64,000 nt of DNA from an uncultured Oscillospiraceae bacterium (GTDB lineage Bacteria; Bacillota; Clostridia; Oscillospirales; Oscillospiraceae), in assembly GCA_934613505.1 (NCBI GenBank), contig CAKTTB010000003.1, forward strand, positions 1 through 64,000, in the 5' to 3' direction. The position numbers and the translations under genes were made by a program. Shown here one piece after another: positions 41,914-50,557 of this stretch. The notes beneath the pieces were generated by a model that was not told the DNA's origin, did no database searches, and worked only from the letters and a program-made list of their open reading frames with translations. How positions within the stretch are numbered: position 1 is the first letter of the stretch; each line of letters begins with the position of its first letter.

Positions 41914-42639
41914 ATGAAACGGGAAAAGCTTCTCCGCACAGGCATTACGGTGATTTTTGTCCTGCTCGCGGTGTTTTTGGTCTATCTTGTCGTCCGGCAG
42001 ACCATGCCGGATATCATTCCGCTGCTGAAGTCCGGCGATGAGGCCGCACTGGAGGCGTATCTGAGCCGCGACATGTCGCCCAGCGGCATTCTGTACATGG
42101 CGCTTCTGCAGATGGTGCAGGTCTGGTCGATCGTCATTTCCGGTGTGATCGTCAATGTGGCGGCCGGCGTTGTGTATGGCGTCTGGCGCGCGTTTGCGAT
42201 CTGCCTTCTGTCGTCTTCTCTGGCGCACGGCATCAGCTTTACGCTCTATCAGCGCCTCGGCAAGTATCTTGATAAGCTTCTGCCGGAGTCTGCTGGCTCT
42301 GCAAAGCTGGATGTTGTTGCAAAATCGGAGCATCCGGCCTATATGGTCGTCACGCTCTGCTTCATCCCGCTGATCCCGAACGGCGTCATTCCGATCGCGG
42401 CCAGCCGCTCAAGGCTCAAGCCGTGGGAGTTCACGCTCTCCATGTTCTGCGGCAGCGCGTTCGGCACGTTTGTCTACTGCTGGCTCGGCAGCAACATCCT
42501 GCACGGCGACTGGGCCGGTTCTGCGGCGCTGATCGTCCTGATGCTGGCCGTCGCGTTTTTTATGTGGAAATTCCAGAAGCAGATCCTTGCTTTTGTCACA
42601 AAACATATACCGAAAGGGGACAGACACCATGTTTCGTAA
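41914..42639 (+). CDS. VTT-domain (TVP38/DedA-like) membrane protein
   Basis: The product is 241 aa with five to six hydrophobic helices. The VTT core is seen in VSGVIVNVAAGVVYGVWRAF, 'ISFTLYQRLGKYLDKLLP' and 'LCFIPLIPNGVIPIAASRSR'. Relatives move lipids across the membrane or support membrane homeostasis. The start is the ATG at 41914, preceded by GGAGAGG; an earlier in-frame ATG at 41857 falls in the promoter. The 3' end overlaps the acetyltransferase gene by 11 bp. The transported lipid is unknown. Confidence 0.87.
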   Translation: MKREKLLRTGITVIFVLLAVFLVYLVVRQTMPDIIPLLKSGDEAALEAYLSRDMSPSGILYMALLQMVQVWSIVISGVIVNVAAGVVYGVWRAFAICLLSSSLAHGISFTLYQRLGKYLDKLLPESAGSAKLDVVAKSEHPAYMVVTLCFIPLIPNGVIPIAASRSRLKPWEFTLSMFCGSAFGTFVYCWLGSNILHGDWAGSAALIVLMLAVAFFMWKFQKQILAFVTKHIPKGDRHHVS

Positions 42640-43147
42640 GGCTTCCGCGCACGACCTTGACGCGGTCGTGTCGATCTACGACAAGATCCATGCCCGGGAG
42701 GATGCCGGTCTGACCACGATCGGCTGGATCACCGGCGTGTATCCCATCCGGCAGGATGCGCAGGAGGCGCTTGCGCGGGGCGACCTGTATGTCTATGAGC
42801 AGGACGGCCGCGTCGTGGCCTCCGGCATCATCAACCAGCGGCAGGTGGACGTCTATGCGGACGGAAACTGGCTGTTTTCTGCACCGGACGATAAGGTCAT
42901 GGTGCTGCACACGCTGACCGTCGACCCGGACTGCGGCGGCCGCGGCATCGGCCGCGCGTTTGCGCAGTTTTATGAGCAGTGCGCGAAGGACGCGGGCTGC
43001 ACCGTCCTGCGCATCGATACCAACGAGCGCAACACCGCCGCGCGCCATCTCTACGCGAGCCTCGGCTACCGCGAAGCGGATATCGTGACCTGCGACTTCA
43101 ACCGTATTCCCGCGATCCACCTGGTGCTGTTGGAGAAGAAACTTTAA
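42629..43147 (+). CDS. GNAT-family N-acetyltransferase
   Basis: The product is 172 aa. The acetyl-CoA binding motif is VLHTLTVDPDCGGRGIGRAF, followed by LRIDTNERNTAARHLYASLGY. GNAT enzymes acetylate amines of small molecules, proteins or drugs. I chose the ATG at 42629, with AAAGGGGA upstream; an earlier ATG inside the VTT gene has no such site. The 11-bp overlap with the VTT gene shows coupled translation. Substrate unknown. It ends 32 bp before nnrD. Confidence 0.88.
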   Translation: MFRKASAHDLDAVVSIYDKIHAREDAGLTTIGWITGVYPIRQDAQEALARGDLYVYEQDGRVVASGIINQRQVDVYADGNWLFSAPDDKVMVLHTLTVDPDCGGRGIGRAFAQFYEQCAKDAGCTVLRIDTNERNTAARHLYASLGYREADIVTCDFNRIPAIHLVLLEKKL

Positions 43148-43179
43148 GTTGACATAATATAGAACGGGAGGGCTGGCGT

Positions 43180-44049
43180 ATGGCAAAACCTGTTTGGACG
43201 GCGCAGTGTACCGGAAAAAAGCTGATCGGCGAGCTGTGTCCGATCCGCCGCCGCGAGAGCCATAAGGGCGATTACGGAAAAGTCCTGCTGCTCTGCGGCT
43301 CCGAGGGGCTGACCGGCGCGGCGCGTCTTGCGGCGAAAGCCGCCCTGCGGACGGGCAGCGGACTGGTCTATCTGGGCGTACCGGAGAAGATCTATCCGAT
43401 CATCGCCGCCGGAGCCGGCAGCGAGATCGTTTTCCCGCTTCCCTGCGACGATGCAGGCCGCCTCTGCATGGCGTCGCTGCCTGTGATCGGGCAGCGACTT
43501 GCCGGGATGGACGCCGCGCTGCTCGGCCCGGGGCTTGGGCGCTCCGAAGCGCTGACGCAGCTGGTGCAGGCGATCCTCGGCCTGTGCCGCGTGCCGCTGG
43601 TTCTGGACGCGGACGGCATAAACGCGGTCGCCGGGCATATAGATAGTCTGCGCGGATGTGCCTGTCCCGTGATCCTGACGCCGCACGACGGCGAGTTCGC
43701 GCGGATGGGCGGCAATCTGAAAGCGGGGGATCGCACGTGCTGCGCCATGCAGATGGCGCGGCGCACGCAGGCGATCCTTCTGCTCAAGGGCAGCCGGACG
43801 GTCATTACGGATGGCCTCAATACTTATGTAAACCATACAGGAAATCCAGGCATGGCGACCGGCGGCAGCGGAGACGTGCTGGCCGGTATGATCGTGTCGC
43901 TTCTCGGCCAGCATATCATGCCGCTCGAGGCGGCGGCGGCCGCGGCGTATCTGCACGGTGCGGCCGGTGATCTGGCTGCGAAGGCGCTGGGGGAGTACGG
44001 TATGGTGCCGGAGGATCTGCTGCTGCAAATTCCGCGACTTTTGCCGTAA
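43180..44049 (+). CDS. nnrD: ADP-dependent NAD(P)H-hydrate dehydratase
   Basis: The product is 289 aa of the ribokinase-like YjeF C-terminal family. It has HKGDYGKVLLLCGS, GPGLGRSEA, LDADGINAVA, LTPHDGEFARM, LLKGSRTVITDG and GTGGSGDVL-like ATGGSGDVLAGMI. It repairs damaged NADH/NADPH hydrates using ADP. The usual N-terminal epimerase domain (NnrE) is absent, so this is the single-domain form. It has its own AACGGGAGG ribosome site and precedes a lipoprotein gene and alr on the same strand, a common clostridial order. Confidence 0.92.
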   Translation: MAKPVWTAQCTGKKLIGELCPIRRRESHKGDYGKVLLLCGSEGLTGAARLAAKAALRTGSGLVYLGVPEKIYPIIAAGAGSEIVFPLPCDDAGRLCMASLPVIGQRLAGMDAALLGPGLGRSEALTQLVQAILGLCRVPLVLDADGINAVAGHIDSLRGCACPVILTPHDGEFARMGGNLKAGDRTCCAMQMARRTQAILLLKGSRTVITDGLNTYVNHTGNPGMATGGSGDVLAGMIVSLLGQHIMPLEAAAAAAYLHGAAGDLAAKALGEYGMVPEDLLLQIPRLLP

Positions 44050-44058
44050 GGGTGATCT

Positions 44059-44628
44059 GTGTTGCGAAAAAAACTGGCGCTTTTTCTCTGCTGTATCCCA
44101 ATTTTCCTGTCCGGCTGCGCGGCGGCGGAGCCGGAGCAGACGCCGCTCCAATTCCGGACGGCGCTTTTGCAGGCAGGCGGCTGCTCATTCACCGCGGATA
44201 TGACCGCCGACTATGGCGAGAGCGTTGCCGCATTCACGCTGGACTGCACCTTCACGCCCGAAACCGGCGCGTCTTTGACCGTGACGGCCCCGGAGAGCAT
44301 TGCCGGGATCACGGCCCGAGCCGATCGGAATATGGCCTATGTGACCTTTGATGATACCCAGATCGGCTTCGCGCCGCTCGCCGGCGGGATGCTTGCGCCG
44401 CTCGCAGCACCGTATGTGCTGGGGCAGTGCTGGGCAGGCGAGTATATTGACTGTACCGGTGCGGAGGACGGCTGCCTGCGCACGACCTACCGCATGGGCT
44501 ATGACGAACAGGAGCTGGTCGTCGACACATGCTTTTCCCGTGAGCCGCTCGCGCCTGTGCGCGCGGAGATCAGCTTTGACGGGACGCTGATCCTGTCGGC
44601 CTCCATTTCAGATTTTGTGCTGCAATAG
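44059..44628 (+). CDS. Putative lipoprotein before alanine racemase
   Basis: The product is 189 aa. The signal MLRKKLALFL ends in lipobox LSGC (Cys20). The mature part is rich in beta-strand-like alternation and cysteines and is predicted to lie outside the membrane. The start is GTG at 44059 (TTG 44062 is an alternative). AAGGGTG lies close upstream. I do not recognise a characterised family. It sits between nnrD and alr, so it may be conserved with this locus. Function unknown. Confidence 0.75.
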   Translation: MLRKKLALFLCCIPIFLSGCAAAEPEQTPLQFRTALLQAGGCSFTADMTADYGESVAAFTLDCTFTPETGASLTVTAPESIAGITARADRNMAYVTFDDTQIGFAPLAGGMLAPLAAPYVLGQCWAGEYIDCTGAEDGCLRTTYRMGYDEQELVVDTCFSREPLAPVRAEISFDGTLILSASISDFVLQ

Positions 44629-44652
44629 ACAGAAGAATAGAAGGGATCTTAC

Positions 44653-45831
44653 ATGAAGACACTCAAAAGAACGTGGGCGGATATTTCGCTCGATGATCTG
44701 GAATACAACTATCATTCGATCCGCTCGCGCCTGCCGTCCGGCACGCGCTATCTCGGCGTCATGAAGGCGGACGCCTATGGCCATGGAGCCGTGCCGGTCA
44801 GCCGCGCGCTGGCGGACCTGGGCGCGGAATATCTGGCGGTCTCCAATCTGGAGGAGGCCGTGCAGCTGCGCCGCGGCGAGATCCGTCTGCCGATCCTGAT
44901 CCTTGGCTATACGCCGCCGGAGTACGCGGAGAATATGATCTACCTCGATATCACGCAGGAGGTCCATTCGCTCGAATACGCCAAGGAGCTGGATGCGTCG
45001 CTGGCCGGGACAAATTATATCCTGAATGTCCACCTGAAGCTGGACACTGGCATGACGCGCATCGGCTTTTTCGCGTATGACAACGAGCGGACGCTGGACG
45101 AGCTGAAGCAGGTCGCGGCGCTGCCGCATCTGCGCATCGAGGGCGTCTTCATGCATTTCTGCGTGGCCGACAGCACCGCCGGGGAGGATGTGGCGTTTAC
45201 CCGCCTGCAGTTCCAGCGGTTCACCGACATGCTCTCCGCCATGGAGGGCGTCGGTATCCGGCCGGAGATCCGCCACTGCTGCAATTCCGGCGCGACGATC
45301 CTGTATCCCGAGTACGCGCTCGACATGGTGCGGCCGGGTGTCATCACCTACGGCAACGCGCCGTCCGCAGATCTGGAGGGTGCGATCAGCCTGCGCCCCA
45401 TGATGTCGCTGCACTCCATGATCGCGCAGGTCCGCACCGTCCCGGCCGGGACGGATATCAGCTATGGCCGCCTGTACCGGACGAAGGAGGCGACGCGTGT
45501 CGCCGTCCTGCCGATCGGCTACGCCGACGGCCTCAGCCGGCTTCTGACCGGCAAGGCCAGCTTTTATCTGCACGGCGCGATGGTCCCGGTCATCGGACGC
45601 ATCTGCATGGATATGTGCATGCTCGATGTCTCTGCCGTCCCGGACGCAAAGCCCGGCGACATCGTCACGGTCTTCGGCTATGACGAGGACGGCACGCTTG
45701 TCCCGTGCGAGCGCCTTGCCAGCGCGCAGGGGACGATCAATTATGAGCTTCTGTGCCAGATCAGCAAGCGCATTCCGCGCATCTGCCACCGCGGCGATAA
45801 GACCGAGCAGATCCTGCAGTATATTGTCTGA
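44653..45831 (+). CDS. alr: Alanine racemase
   Basis: The product is 392 aa, a normal length. The PLP lysine is in LGVMKADAYGHGA (Lys38). The second catalytic tyrosine lies in the SYGRLYRTKEATRV region, followed by VLPIGYADGLSRLL. It interconverts L- and D-alanine for cell-wall synthesis. AAGGGAT precedes the ATG. The next gene is mazF, which matches the alr-ndoA neighbourhood of Bacillus, but the antitoxin gene that normally stands between is missing. Confidence 0.95.
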   Translation: MKTLKRTWADISLDDLEYNYHSIRSRLPSGTRYLGVMKADAYGHGAVPVSRALADLGAEYLAVSNLEEAVQLRRGEIRLPILILGYTPPEYAENMIYLDITQEVHSLEYAKELDASLAGTNYILNVHLKLDTGMTRIGFFAYDNERTLDELKQVAALPHLRIEGVFMHFCVADSTAGEDVAFTRLQFQRFTDMLSAMEGVGIRPEIRHCCNSGATILYPEYALDMVRPGVITYGNAPSADLEGAISLRPMMSLHSMIAQVRTVPAGTDISYGRLYRTKEATRVAVLPIGYADGLSRLLTGKASFYLHGAMVPVIGRICMDMCMLDVSAVPDAKPGDIVTVFGYDEDGTLVPCERLASAQGTINYELLCQISKRIPRICHRGDKTEQILQYIV

Positions 45832-45974
45832 CGGCGTCAGTTTTTGCGTCCGCGTGCATAGAATGGCATGGGAGCATCCGGGCTGAATTTGTGTGTTTAT
45901 TTTTGGCTTCTGCGTGGGAGAATAGAACCAGCGGCGTGAAAACGCGCGTACTTTTTCCGCGGAGTGTGAAGCAA

Positions 45975-46331
45975 ATGGATACGAACGTGAAACGAGGCGA
46001 CATCTTCTATGCCGACCTCAGCCCTGTTGTAGGCAGCGAGCAGGGCGGCTGCCGGCCGGTGCTTATCGTCCAGAACGATACGGGCAACCGGCATTCGCCG
46101 ACCGTGATCGCCGCCGCCATTACCAGCCAGACCGGCAAGGCGCGCCTGCCGACGCACATCGCGCTGACGGGGCATGACGTCGGGCTGAGCAAGGATTCCG
46201 TTATCCTGCTGGAGCAGATCCGCACCATTGACAAGCGCCGCCTGCGTGAGCATACCGGCCACGCGGACCGCAGCGTCATGGATCAGGTCGATTCAGCGCT
46301 GGCTGTCAGTTTCGGGCTGCAGGGCTTTTGA
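45975..46331 (+). CDS. mazF: MazF/PemK-family endoribonuclease toxin
   Basis: The product is 118 aa, close to EndoA length. VKRGDIFYADLSPVVGSEQGG and RPVLIVQNDTGN are the toxin signature; 'TSQTGKARLPTHIAL' and LEQIRTIDKRRL follow. It cleaves mRNA at short sequences. I chose the ATG at 45975 with GGAGTG upstream; an earlier ATG (45891) lacks a site. The gap to alr is 143 bp, too small for a normal MazE antitoxin (about 80-95 aa), and no antitoxin-like gene follows. It may be controlled in trans or by weak translation. Confidence 0.93.
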   Translation: MDTNVKRGDIFYADLSPVVGSEQGGCRPVLIVQNDTGNRHSPTVIAAAITSQTGKARLPTHIALTGHDVGLSKDSVILLEQIRTIDKRRLREHTGHADRSVMDQVDSALAVSFGLQGF

Positions 46332-46350
46332 GAAGCAGATGTCATAAGCA

Positions 46351-46387
46351 AAACGTCCTCCGCATACAGTGTGCGGGGGGCGTTTTT
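46351..46387 (+). terminator. Terminator hairpin that contains a ribosome site
   Basis: A 15-bp stem (46351-46365 with 46371-46385, three G-T pairs) ends in TTTTT. The right arm contains GGGGGG (46375-46380), the only Shine-Dalgarno-like sequence before the ATG at 46388. The element can terminate the mazF transcript and also hide the ribosome site of the next gene. Confidence 0.7.
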
Positions 46388-46828
46388 ATGAAGTATGAAA
46401 TTGAAGCAGTCAGCTCCGGTTCGCTCACGGCCGCACGCGACGGCCTGTACTGGGACGTTTCTGCACAGTGCAGCCGCGACTGGGACTATCCCATCCGCCT
46501 GCTTGCCGAGACGGAGACCGGTACCGTCACGCTCGGCGTGCCGCAGCCGGAGGACGGCGAGCTGCGACTGCGGACGCGGATCTCTGACCGCAGCTGCCAT
46601 TTTACGGACCGGACCCGCATCACGACCGACCAGCGGCCAAAGCCGGAACCGGAAACAGACCCAGAACCGCAGCCGGCAGAACCGGAGCTTTTTCCCTTTG
46701 AGCCGGAGAAGCCGTTTGAACGTATCTCCGAATTTTCCGTCATGGACGTTGTCGAGCAGGACGGAAAGCTCTACTGGAAAGCGCCGGTCCCGTCGCCGGA
46801 CCCCGAGCCGCAGCAGGCGGCCGAGTGA
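46388..46828 (+). CDS. Hypothetical acidic protein with proline-rich linker
   Basis: The product is 146 aa and I do not recognise the family. Residues 1-75 look like a compact beta domain (GSLTAARDGLYWDVSAQC and RLRTRISDRS). Residues 78-105 are a repetitive P/E linker (PKPEPETDPEPQPAEPE). The end is acidic. There is no signal or membrane segment. Codon use matches neighbours, which argues for a real gene. The start is uncertain: the ATG at 46388 follows a terminator hairpin, and a TTG at 46328 overlapping the mazF stop is an alternative. Confidence 0.6.
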   Translation: MKYEIEAVSSGSLTAARDGLYWDVSAQCSRDWDYPIRLLAETETGTVTLGVPQPEDGELRLRTRISDRSCHFTDRTRITTDQRPKPEPETDPEPQPAEPELFPFEPEKPFERISEFSVMDVVEQDGKLYWKAPVPSPDPEPQQAAE

Positions 46829-46841
46829 GTCTCTAAAAAGG

Positions 46842-46875
46842 ACTCCCCATCCGGTACCGGATGGGGAGTTCGATT
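46842..46875. terminator. Bidirectional terminator
   Basis: A perfect 13-bp stem (46842-46854 with 46857-46869) with a 2-nt apex, AAAAAG before and TTCGATTTT after, separates convergent genes. Confidence 0.85.
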
Positions 46876-46887
46876 TTGCTTTTGCAC

Positions 46888-48234
46888 TCAGATGATGCGT
46901 CTGCCGCAGAGGAATCTGGTCTTGTAGTACGATTCGTCGAGCGAGTTGACACGCACGCCGGTCGACGGGGTGGACGCGTGGACGAAGTTGCCGCCGCCGA
47001 TGTACATGCCGACGTGGTTGGCGTATCCGCTGTAGCCAAAGAAGACAAGGTCGCCGACCTGTAGATCGCTGCGGGAAACATAGGTGCCCTGGCTCATCTG
47101 GTCGTTCGCGACGCGGTTCATCTTGTAGCCGTAGGTCGTGAGGACGTAGTACATAAGGCCGGAGCAGTCAAAGCCGGTCGACGGGCTCTTGCCGCCCCAG
47201 ACATAGCTGTAGCCGACAAAGGACATGGCGAAGTTCGCAATCTCGCTGGCCGTGCTGCTGCCGCCCGTCGTACCGCCGGTCGAGCCGGAGCCGCTGCCCG
47301 GGGTCACGGTGCTGTCCTTCGTGTCGGAGAGCAGATCCGCGCGGACATAGGCGGTGATGCCCTTATACTTGATGCGGTACCACTGGTGGCCGTCCGAGGT
47401 CGTGGTCGTGATGCCGGTGACGGTCACGGACGCGTTGTAGCTCAGCTCGCCGACCTTGGTGCTGCTGGTCGTCCAGGAGTCGCGGACGTTGACCGAGCCG
47501 GACTGGCAGACATACATGGTCTTGCTGACGCTGGTGACAGTGACGTTCAGGTTGATTTGGTCAACAACGACGGTCGCGCTCTTGACGTTTTCGTCATAGA
47601 ACCACTGGATCGTTTTGTAGCAGCGCAGGAACATGGTCATGGCTTCCTGCCGGCTGGTGTTGCCCTTGGGGTTCAGATAGGTACCGCTGCCGAGCTTCGT
47701 ACCCTGCACATAGGAGTAGCTGACGCAGATCTGCGCGGCTTCCTTCGCCCAGGAGGAGAGCTTGTTTGCGTCGGCAAAGCCGTTCAGCGCGCCAGACGTA
47801 GCCGTCGGCGAGAAGGCGGCCGCGGTGCAGAAGTTTTCAATCAGCTTGAAGAACTCCTGCCGCGTCAGCAGCTGGTTCGGGCGGAACGAGCCGTCCTCGT
47901 AGCCGTTGACGATGCCGTAAAGGTGCGCCTTGACGATGTACTCGTTCGAGGTGTCGGTGAAGCCGGTGAAGGTCTCGTTGGACATGTCGATGTCGTTTCC
48001 GGTCGCCTTTTCAAAGGCGTACACGGCCAGCTCGCACATCTCCCCGCGGGTGATGTCCTTCGTCAGATCCAGCCCGTTGAACGAGGACGGCATGAGGCCG
48101 AGCTGATTGATCTCGTCGTAGTTTGTCTTGAACCAGCTGCTGTAGTTGTTGTTGGCGGCCAGACAGACCGTGCCCATGGACATGAGCATCGCCGCGCACA
48201 GCAGCAGGCAGAGAAGTTTGCGCGTTTTGTGCAT
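46888..48234 (-). CDS. Cell-wall hydrolase: SLH domains, SH3 domain and NlpC/P60 peptidase
   Basis: The product is 448 aa. A signal peptide (about 1-27, ending VCLAA) leads to S-layer homology repeats (about 30-215; DITRGEMCELAVYAFE, LLTRQEFFKLIENF, TSRQEAMTMFLRCY) that bind wall polymers. A bacterial SH3 domain follows (about 240-310, GSVNVRDSW), then a G/S/T linker and an NlpC/P60 domain (about 330-448) with catalytic Cys in TGFDCSGLMYYVL and His in NHVGMYIGGG. It probably cuts stem peptides during growth or separation. The ATG at 48234 has AAAGGAG upstream; the upstream extension is rejected. Confidence 0.93.
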   Translation of the reverse strand: MHKTRKLLCLLLCAAMLMSMGTVCLAANNNYSSWFKTNYDEINQLGLMPSSFNGLDLTKDITRGEMCELAVYAFEKATGNDIDMSNETFTGFTDTSNEYIVKAHLYGIVNGYEDGSFRPNQLLTRQEFFKLIENFCTAAAFSPTATSGALNGFADANKLSSWAKEAAQICVSYSYVQGTKLGSGTYLNPKGNTSRQEAMTMFLRCYKTIQWFYDENVKSATVVVDQINLNVTVTSVSKTMYVCQSGSVNVRDSWTTSSTKVGELSYNASVTVTGITTTTSDGHQWYRIKYKGITAYVRADLLSDTKDSTVTPGSGSGSTGGTTGGSSTASEIANFAMSFVGYSYVWGGKSPSTGFDCSGLMYYVLTTYGYKMNRVANDQMSQGTYVSRSDLQVGDLVFFGYSGYANHVGMYIGGGNFVHASTPSTGVRVNSLDESYYKTRFLCGRRII

Positions 48235-48307
48235 GTTTCTGTAGCTCCTTTCGTCCTTTTGCCCCGGAACTTGCCGCAAGGACGTATTTTTACTCCAATT
48301 CGGATGC

Positions 48308-48336
48308 ATTATATCAGATTATGACAACCAATACAA
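48308..48336 (-). promoter_or_regulatory. Promoter of the NlpC/P60 gene
   Basis: On the minus strand TTGTAT (48336-48331), a 17-bp spacer and TATAAT (48313-48308) lie about 70 nt before the start codon. Confidence 0.72.
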
Positions 48337-48386
48337 CCCCAATTTTGTAAATCTTTCGTAACCTTCTCGCTTTTTTCAGCCAATGG

Positions 48387-48415
48387 TTGCGTTTTGACTG
48401 AAAAAGTGGTATAAA
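48387..48415 (+). promoter_or_regulatory. Promoter of murT-gatD, start at or near the AUG
   Basis: TTGCGT (48387-48392), a 17-bp spacer and TATAAA (48410-48415) place the expected transcription start at about 48422-48423, on the murT ATG. No Shine-Dalgarno sequence is present, so the message may be leaderless. Confidence 0.6.
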
Positions 48416-48422
48416 CGTAGCC

Positions 48423-49790
48423 ATGAAATTACGAGTGATGATCGCAGTGCTTGCCTGCAAGCTCTGCCGGAGCCTGATCCGCCTGCTGGGCAGAGGCGGT
48501 ACGGATTTCCCCGGGCGCGTAGCGCTCAAGCTCTGTCCGAACCTGCTGGGTGAACTTGCAAAGAACGTGACGACCGTGATCGTCACGGGCACCAACGGCA
48601 AAACCACGACGTCGCGCATGATCGAGCAGTCGTGGCAGGACGCTGGAATCTCTTACTTTGCAAATAAATCCGGCGCAAACCTCTTAAGCGGCGTGACCGC
48701 GGAATTTGCCATGCATTCGAGTATGACCGGCCGCTGCCGCTATACTCACGCGCTGATCGAGGCCGATGAAGCGGCGCTCAAGTATATCAGCAAATACGTA
48801 GACGCGAAGGCCATCGTCTTTACCAACGTCTTCCGTGACCAGCTCGATCGCTACGGCGAGGTGACGCATACGCTGGAAAAGCTCCGCATCGGCGCCGAGA
48901 ACAGCCCCCATGCCGTTCTGTGCCTCAACGCGGATGATTCGCTCATCACGAGCCTGCACGACGATGTTCCCAACCCGGTCATCTTCTACGGTGTCAATAC
49001 GCCGATCTACGCGTCCCGCGTCACCGAGGTCTCCGACGCGCCGTACTGTATCAAGTGCAAGCGCGAGTACACGTATGACTACGTGACCTATGGCCATCTC
49101 GGCGGCTATCGCTGCCCGCACTGCGGCTATGCCCGGCCGAAGCCGGATATCTGCGTGTGCCGCGTAAACGTGTCCGACGAGGAGCATTCTGAGGTCGTCT
49201 TCCGCGACGGCGAGACCGAGATCCCGGCCACGATCAATCTGCCGGGCGGCTATAACATCTATAATGCCTGCGCCTGCATGGCTGCGGCAAAGGCCATGCA
49301 GCTGGACCTGACGCAGGTGGCGCAGTCGCTGTCGCACTTTGCCTGCGGCTTCGGGCGCATGGAAAAGTTTGAGATCAATGGCACGGACGTGCGCATGATC
49401 CTGATCAAGAACCCGGCGGGCTGCAATCAGGTGCTGAGCTTCCTCACGCAGCGCACCGAGCCGTTCGTCTTTGCGGCCTGTCTCAACGACCGCACGCAGG
49501 ACGGCCGCGACGTCAGCTGGATCTGGGACGTTGCCTTTGAGCGTCTGACCGGCATGGACGCGCTTCAGGAGGTCTATCTGTCCGGCACCCGCGCGGAGGA
49601 TATGGCGCTTCGCTTCCTCTATGCCGGGTTCCCGAAGGAAAAGCTGCACGTGCAGAAGGGTTCCGGCAAGCTGATGGAAGAGGCGACCGCGCATAAGCTG
49701 CCGGTCTTCGTTATGCCGACGTATACGGCGATGCTCGCCCTGCGCGGCACGATCAGCAAAACGTATGGCTACAAGCAATTCTGGGAGTAA
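48423..49790 (+). CDS. murT: Lipid II isoglutaminyl synthase subunit MurT
   Basis: The product is 455 aa, a Mur-ligase-like enzyme. The ATP loop is VTGTNGKTTTSR (55-62 core). The family's zinc ribbon insertion is CIKCKREYTYDY followed by YRCPHCGY. The DUF1727 end follows with LIKNPAGCNQVL and LNDRTQDGRDVSWIWD. With GatD it amidates the D-Glu of lipid II to D-isoglutamine. The ATG lacks a ribosome site; a later Met at codon 6 has none either. It starts 8 nt after a predicted -10 box. The GatD gene follows by 3 bp. Confidence 0.94.
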   Translation: MKLRVMIAVLACKLCRSLIRLLGRGGTDFPGRVALKLCPNLLGELAKNVTTVIVTGTNGKTTTSRMIEQSWQDAGISYFANKSGANLLSGVTAEFAMHSSMTGRCRYTHALIEADEAALKYISKYVDAKAIVFTNVFRDQLDRYGEVTHTLEKLRIGAENSPHAVLCLNADDSLITSLHDDVPNPVIFYGVNTPIYASRVTEVSDAPYCIKCKREYTYDYVTYGHLGGYRCPHCGYARPKPDICVCRVNVSDEEHSEVVFRDGETEIPATINLPGGYNIYNACACMAAAKAMQLDLTQVAQSLSHFACGFGRMEKFEINGTDVRMILIKNPAGCNQVLSFLTQRTEPFVFAACLNDRTQDGRDVSWIWDVAFERLTGMDALQEVYLSGTRAEDMALRFLYAGFPKEKLHVQKGSGKLMEEATAHKLPVFVMPTYTAMLALRGTISKTYGYKQFWE

Positions 49791-49793
49791 GCT

Positions 49794-50522
49794 ATGGAAC
49801 TGAACATTTATCATTTGTATCCTGACGTCCTGAACCTCTACGGCGACCGCGGCAATGTTCTGTGCATGCAGCGGCGGCTGGAATGGCGCGGCCTGCAGGC
49901 CAACGTCGTGAACGTCCCGATCGGCACGATGCTTGCCGCAAAGGACTGCGACCTCATCTTCATCGGCGGCGGACAGGACTTTGAACAGGAGGTCCTGCTG
50001 GACGACCTGAAAGGGGAGAAGACGGCGGAGCTGAAAGCCGCCATCGAGGATGGCGTACCTGTGCTTGCCATCTGCGGCGGCTATCAGATGCTCGGTCAGT
50101 ATTACAAGACGTGGGACGGCCAGCAGTGCGACTTTACCGGCGCACTCGATCTTTATACCGTCGGCTCCGAGCAGCGCATGATCGGCAATTATATGTTCTC
50201 CTGCGAGGAAGCAGGCTGCAATATCGTCGGCTTTGAAAATCATTCCGGCAAGACCTACCTCGGCTCCGGCGTGAAGCCTCTCGGAAAAGTCCTCGAGGGA
50301 TACGGCAACAACGGCGAAGACGGCACGGAGGGCGCAAGATATAAAAACGTCTTCGCATCCTACTCCCACGGCTGCCTGCTGCCCAAGAATCCGAAGCTGG
50401 CCGACCTGATTCTCCAGACCGCCCTCGAACGCAAATACGGCGCAGTCACGCTTTCCCCGCTTCCCGACGAACTCGAGACCGCCGCCCACACCTACATGGA
50501 AAACCGCCTGACGCGGAAATGA
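49794..50522 (+). CDS. gatD: Lipid II isoglutaminyl synthase subunit GatD (glutamine amidotransferase)
   Basis: The product is 242 aa. It is a type I glutaminase with the nucleophile in LAICGGYQMLG (Cys94, the same number as in the Staphylococcus aureus enzyme) and a histidine in ASYSHGCLLPKNPKLAD. It supplies ammonia to MurT for amidation of the lipid II stem peptide. The start lies 3 bp after murT. A terminator follows directly. The end of the gene is close to a convergent methyltransferase gene. Confidence 0.94.
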   Translation: MELNIYHLYPDVLNLYGDRGNVLCMQRRLEWRGLQANVVNVPIGTMLAAKDCDLIFIGGGQDFEQEVLLDDLKGEKTAELKAAIEDGVPVLAICGGYQMLGQYYKTWDGQQCDFTGALDLYTVGSEQRMIGNYMFSCEEAGCNIVGFENHSGKTYLGSGVKPLGKVLEGYGNNGEDGTEGARYKNVFASYSHGCLLPKNPKLADLILQTALERKYGAVTLSPLPDELETAAHTYMENRLTRK

Positions 50523-50527
50523 ACAGC

Positions 50528-50557
50528 AAAAAACACGCCCATGCGGGCGTGTTTTTT
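50528..50557. terminator. Bidirectional terminator
   Basis: A 7-bp GC stem (50534-50540 with 50545-50551) is flanked by six A and six T, so the structure works in both directions. It overlaps the last codon of the minus-strand methyltransferase. Confidence 0.9.

Noticed and set aside
48684-50489. 601-aa open frame on the minus strand
   Set aside because: Antisense to murT and gatD; no start signal.
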